Of a stretch of 64,000 nt of DNA, positions 61,223 through 64,000 are shown in pieces. The notes under the pieces were generated by a model. It was not told the DNA's origin, did not search any database, and was given only the letters and a program-made list of their open reading frames with translations. Source of the DNA: Paenibacillus selenitireducens (GTDB taxonomy: Bacteria > Bacillota > Bacilli > Paenibacillales > Paenibacillaceae); contig NZ_MSZX01000002.1 in the NCBI RefSeq assembly GCF_002021565.1, forward strand, positions 62,027 to 126,026, in the 5' to 3' direction. Position 1 is the stretch's first letter. Each line of letters starts with the position of its first letter. The position numbers were made by a program, and so were the translations under genes.

Positions 61223-61375
61223 ATGTATGGCATTGATTTTAAGACGACGAAGCCGCTATTCAAAATCCGTACAGGCGCTCGTTTCTATGGCCCTACCCTG
61301 AAATCGGGCTCAATGATTATTATTCAAGCGGAAAATAAGCTGATTGGAATGCGCCTGCCTGCATCCGTTAATTGA
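61223..61375 (+). CDS. Possible 50-residue protein upstream of uvrC
   Basis: The frame starts MYGIDFKTTKPLFKIRTG and ends NKLIGMRLPASVN. A GGATGGGG is only about 3 bp before ATG 61223, so the ribosome-binding site is poorly spaced. Composition is protein-like, and it could be a small gene or a gene remnant. It ends 80 bp before uvrC. Confidence 0.35.
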   Translation: MYGIDFKTTKPLFKIRTGARFYGPTLKSGSMIIIQAENKLIGMRLPASVN

Positions 61376-61407
61376 AAAATTTCCTCGTAGGAATACGAAC
61401 GTGGGTT

Positions 61408-61416
61408 TGATATAAT
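61408..61416 (+). promoter_or_regulatory. Extended -10 promoter of uvrC
   Basis: TGATATAAT is an extended -10 (TGnTATAAT). The -35 region is weak, as often with extended -10 promoters. The expected transcript start is about 32 bp before the uvrC ATG. Confidence 0.6.
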
Positions 61417-61454
61417 TGAATCCTGATCGGTCTTTTAGGGGAGATGAAGAGGAA

Positions 61455-63296
61455 ATGATGATCGAGCATCCAGAAGATTTCGAAAAAGCGAAAGAAAGCA
61501 TTCGCAACAAGCTTGCGCTGCTTCCGGATCAGCCTGGCTGTTATTTGATGAAGAACAGCGAAGGTACAATCATCTATGTCGGTAAGGCGAAGGTGTTGAA
61601 GAATCGCGTCCGTTCGTATTTTACCGGCAGTCATGATGGGAAGACGCAGCGGTTGGTGTCCGACATTCGCGACTTTGAATATATCGTTACGGCAAGCAAC
61701 ATGGAGGCACTCATTCTGGAGTGTAATCTGATTAAAGAGCACTATCCGCGCTACAATGTCTTACTTAAGGATGATAAGACGTACCCGTATCTTAAAATTA
61801 CAAATGACAAGCATCCACGGTTAGAGGTTACGCGCCGTGTGCTTAAAGATAAAGCAAAATATTTTGGTCCTTATCCGCATGCGTTTGCAGCACAGCAGAC
61901 GAAGAAGTTGTTGGATCGACTCTATCCACTCCGTAAATGCGTGACCATCCCAAGTCAAGCTTGCCTATACTATCATATGGGACAATGCTTAGGTCCCTGC
62001 ATTGAAGAAGTCACGGCGGAACAGAACGCCTCGATGATTGAGGAGATTACGCGGTTCCTAAATGGTGGACATGAGGAGATTAAGCAGGAGCTGCAGCAGA
62101 AGATGGGGGAAGCGGCCGAAGCCTTAGAATTCGAACGAGCGAAGGAATTACGCGATCAAATCATCAGTATCGACGCCTTGATGGAGAAGCAGAACATTAC
62201 AACCGTCGATCAGATGAACCGTGATGTCTTCGGTTATGCCGTCGATAAAGGCTGGATGTCCGTTCAGATTCTATATATGCGCCAAGGTAAAATGATACAG
62301 CGTAACTCGTCCACATTTCCTTATTACGGGAACGCTTATGATGATTTCATGACCTTTGTCAGTCAGTATTATAGTGAAAATACTGCGCTGCCTAGAGAAA
62401 TTTACTTGCCAGATGGGGAACTAGATCCAGCGCATGATGGTACGGAAGAGAGTGCGGCAGATGCATTAGAAGCATGGCTCAAAGTAAAGGTTCATGTGCC
62501 TAAGCGCGGCTCGAAGACGAAGATCGTGTCCATGGCGATGGAGAATGCGCGGATTGCTCTTGATGAGAAGTTCAAGCTGATTGAGCGGGATGAAGAACGC
62601 AGCATCAAGGCGGTTGAGAATCTGGGACAATGGATCGGCTTGGAGACCGTGCGTCGGATTGAAGCCTTTGATAACTCGAACATTCAAGGTACAGATCCAG
62701 TCTCGGCGATGGTGGTTTTCATTGACGGGAAGCCGGCAAGAAAAGAATATCGCAAATATAAAGTGAAGACGGTTGTCGGTCCCGATGATTACGGTACTAT
62801 GCGCGAGGTCATTCGACGCCGTTATGAACGGGTGCTCAAAGAAAACCTGCCGATGCCTGATCTCGTTGTGGTCGACGGCGGTAAGGGACAAATTTCTGCG
62901 GCAGTCGATGTGTTGGAGAATGAACTGGGGCTCTATATTCCCGTCTGCGGGCTTGTGAAGGATGATAAGCATAGAACAGCCCAACTCATGGTTGGCGATC
63001 CGCCAGAGGTCATTCCGATGCGTCGAGACAGCCAGGAGTTTTATCTCTTGCAGCGGATTCAAGATGAGGTCCATCGCTTCGCGATTACGTTCCATCGTGA
63101 GACGCGTGCCAAATCGATGGTGACTTCCAAATTGGATTCCATCCCCGGGATTGGGGAGAAACGCCGGAAGGCGCTGCTTAAGCACTTTGGTTCATTGAAA
63201 AAAATAAAAGAGGCCTCCGTCGAAGACTTCCGGCCCCTTTCGATTGGCGAGAAGCTCGCCACACAAATTATACAAGCGCTTCAGGAGGAGTCGTAA
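61455..63296 (+). CDS. uvrC: Excinuclease ABC subunit UvrC
   Basis: UvrC makes both incisions in nucleotide excision repair with UvrB. The 613-residue protein has an N-terminal GIY-YIG nuclease domain ([30 protein letters not shown]), a cysteine cluster ([21 protein letters not shown]), the UVR UvrB-binding helix (about 205-240), the C-terminal RNase H-like endonuclease ([25 protein letters not shown]) and a helix-hairpin-helix ([19 protein letters not shown]). ATG 61455 or 61458 is likely. Its 3' end overlaps the convergent CPBP gene by 29 bp. Confidence 0.96.
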   Translation: MMIEHPEDFEKAKESIRNKLALLPDQPGCYLMKNSEGTIIYVGKAKVLKNRVRSYFTGSHDGKTQRLVSDIRDFEYIVTASNMEALILECNLIKEHYPRYNVLLKDDKTYPYLKITNDKHPRLEVTRRVLKDKAKYFGPYPHAFAAQQTKKLLDRLYPLRKCVTIPSQACLYYHMGQCLGPCIEEVTAEQNASMIEEITRFLNGGHEEIKQELQQKMGEAAEALEFERAKELRDQIISIDALMEKQNITTVDQMNRDVFGYAVDKGWMSVQILYMRQGKMIQRNSSTFPYYGNAYDDFMTFVSQYYSENTALPREIYLPDGELDPAHDGTEESAADALEAWLKVKVHVPKRGSKTKIVSMAMENARIALDEKFKLIERDEERSIKAVENLGQWIGLETVRRIEAFDNSNIQGTDPVSAMVVFIDGKPARKEYRKYKVKTVVGPDDYGTMREVIRRRYERVLKENLPMPDLVVVDGGKGQISAAVDVLENELGLYIPVCGLVKDDKHRTAQLMVGDPPEVIPMRRDSQEFYLLQRIQDEVHRFAITFHRETRAKSMVTSKLDSIPGIGEKRRKALLKHFGSLKKIKEASVEDFRPLSIGEKLATQIIQALQEES

Positions 63297-64000
63297 TATA
63301 CGGCTCTTCTTTTTGTTGTTCTTTTTGTTGCTCCGGTTTGCCGTCGTGCGGATAACGAAAGCGGTAGAAGAAGCGAATGACCCATGCGACAATGGCAGGC
63401 AAGATCATATAACCGAGTCCAATCAACGTATAGGTCGGTCCGTTTTGCATGAATACAAGGCTCATTCCCATCCCAATGCTGTCAAAGATGACATGCGCGA
63501 ATACAGCTGTGATGAATCCGTAGCGCAAGAAGATGAACGAAAATCCTAAGCCAAGGAAAATCAACTCAATCGGACGGGAATACGTCGGGTAGATCGGATA
63601 CAGCGTATGACCGAACGCCCATATCAATGTCGGGATCAGGCAAGCTAAAAATGTATTGCGAACGATCTTCTTTAGCATAATAATCCCAAATAGCCGGTAG
63701 GTTGCTTCTTCACCGATCCCAGCGACCCAAGCCATCAGCGGGAACAGCAGCGGATACACCATGTTATAGGTGGACTGCGTTGCGTCGGTTGTTGACCACG
63801 TTCCAATGGTTAAGGATAACGTGATATAAATAACGACCTGGAGTCCGAGCAGAATAAAGGCAGTAATATAGCCAACGCCCATACTGCGGAAGATATAGTC
63901 GCCGTATCCCGGCTCACGGAAGCGAGGCCAAGGATTGAGACCGCGTTCACGCCATAGACCATCGCCTCCAACGAAGGAGAAATACGTGCCAATACCCATA
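63268..64000 (-). CDS. CPBP-family intramembrane metalloprotease (5' end outside window)
   Basis: At least 243 residues are visible, with six or more membrane segments and the CPBP motifs [12 protein letters not shown] (EExxxR), FGHTLYP and FAHVIFDS. The C-terminal tail is hydrophilic ([10 protein letters not shown]). The ATG at 63999 is probably internal, because the visible start lies inside a conserved-looking sequence and the frame is open at the window edge. It converges on uvrC with a 29-bp overlap. The substrate is unknown. Confidence 0.82.
   Translation of the reverse strand, partial: MGIGTYFSFVGGDGLWRERGLNPWPRFREPGYGDYIFRSMGVGYITAFILLGLQVVIYITLSLTIGTWSTTDATQSTYNMVYPLLFPLMAWVAGIGEEATYRLFGIIMLKKIVRNTFLACLIPTLIWAFGHTLYPIYPTYSRPIELIFLGLGFSFIFLRYGFITAVFAHVIFDSIGMGMSLVFMQNGPTYTLIGLGYMILPAIVAWVIRFFYRFRYPHDGKPEQQKEQQKEEPYITTPPEALV

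Noticed and set aside
62466-63185. 239-codon reading frame on the minus strand inside uvrC
   Set aside because: It lies wholly antisense to a highly conserved gene, lacks a ribosome-binding site, and its translation looks like a shadow of the uvrC codons.

Overview
The window looks like chromosomal DNA of an endospore-forming, low-to-moderate GC Gram-positive of the order Bacillales, most likely Paenibacillus or a close relative. Pointers are a tricistronic ger germination operon, the sporulation checkpoint gene sda, a YheC/YheD spore-coat ATP-grasp protein, the Bacillales helicase loaders DnaB and DnaI, a SAM-I (S-box) riboswitch, coproheme decarboxylase, a menaquinone-futalosine gene (mqnE), and a group of genes that sit together in B. 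subtilis (yutI, yuzB, yutJ, erpA, yumC, yuiB). This is inferred from gene content only.

Layout. 1-4.5 kb: DUF456 protein, MurJ/YtgP-like flippase, thioredoxin-like protein, heme A synthase and a solo HEPN-type protein. 4.5-7.4 kb: SAM riboswitch and metNIQ methionine importer. 7.5-25.5 kb: an exopolysaccharide locus with a PHP tyrosine phosphatase, Wzz, BY-kinase, a probable EAR/epsC antitermination RNA, GalU, an initiating sugar transferase, five further glycosyltransferases, Wzy, an acetyltransferase, Wzx, a pyruvyl transferase, ManC and UDP-glucose dehydrogenase. It is followed by a large internally duplicated secreted protein, a single-pass membrane protein and an XRE regulator (25.5-29 kb). 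29-39.6 kb: Fe-S and redox genes (NifU-like, YuzB, YutJ, ErpA, YumC, NDH-2), MqnE, CidAB with its LysR regulator, a YheC/D protein and sda with a DnaA-box cluster. 39.6-47.4 kb: ger operon (minus strand), a palindromic repeat array, and a MoxR/DUF58/DUF4129 operon. 47.5-53.6 kb: CPBP protease, ChdC, YuiB, a secreted alpha/beta hydrolase, YidC2 and TagO-type transferase. 53.8-60 kb: dnaB-dnaI and a sulfate ABC importer behind an apparent leader terminator. 60-64 kb: trxA, a second palindromic array, uvrC and a partial CPBP protease.

How parts work together. The EPS locus encodes a complete Wzx/Wzy pathway: sugar-nucleotide supply, priming, glycosyl transfer, pyruvylation, flipping, polymerisation and BY-kinase/phosphatase control. 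The metNIQ and cys operons are sulfur importers with RNA leaders. sda links replication initiation to sporulation.

The most unusual signal is two intergenic arrays (43.64-43.93 kb and 60.83-61.02 kb) of a degenerate 24-bp palindrome spaced by 51 or about 62 bp, close to 5 or 6 helical turns. No IS element, prophage, CRISPR array, tRNA or rRNA was recognised.
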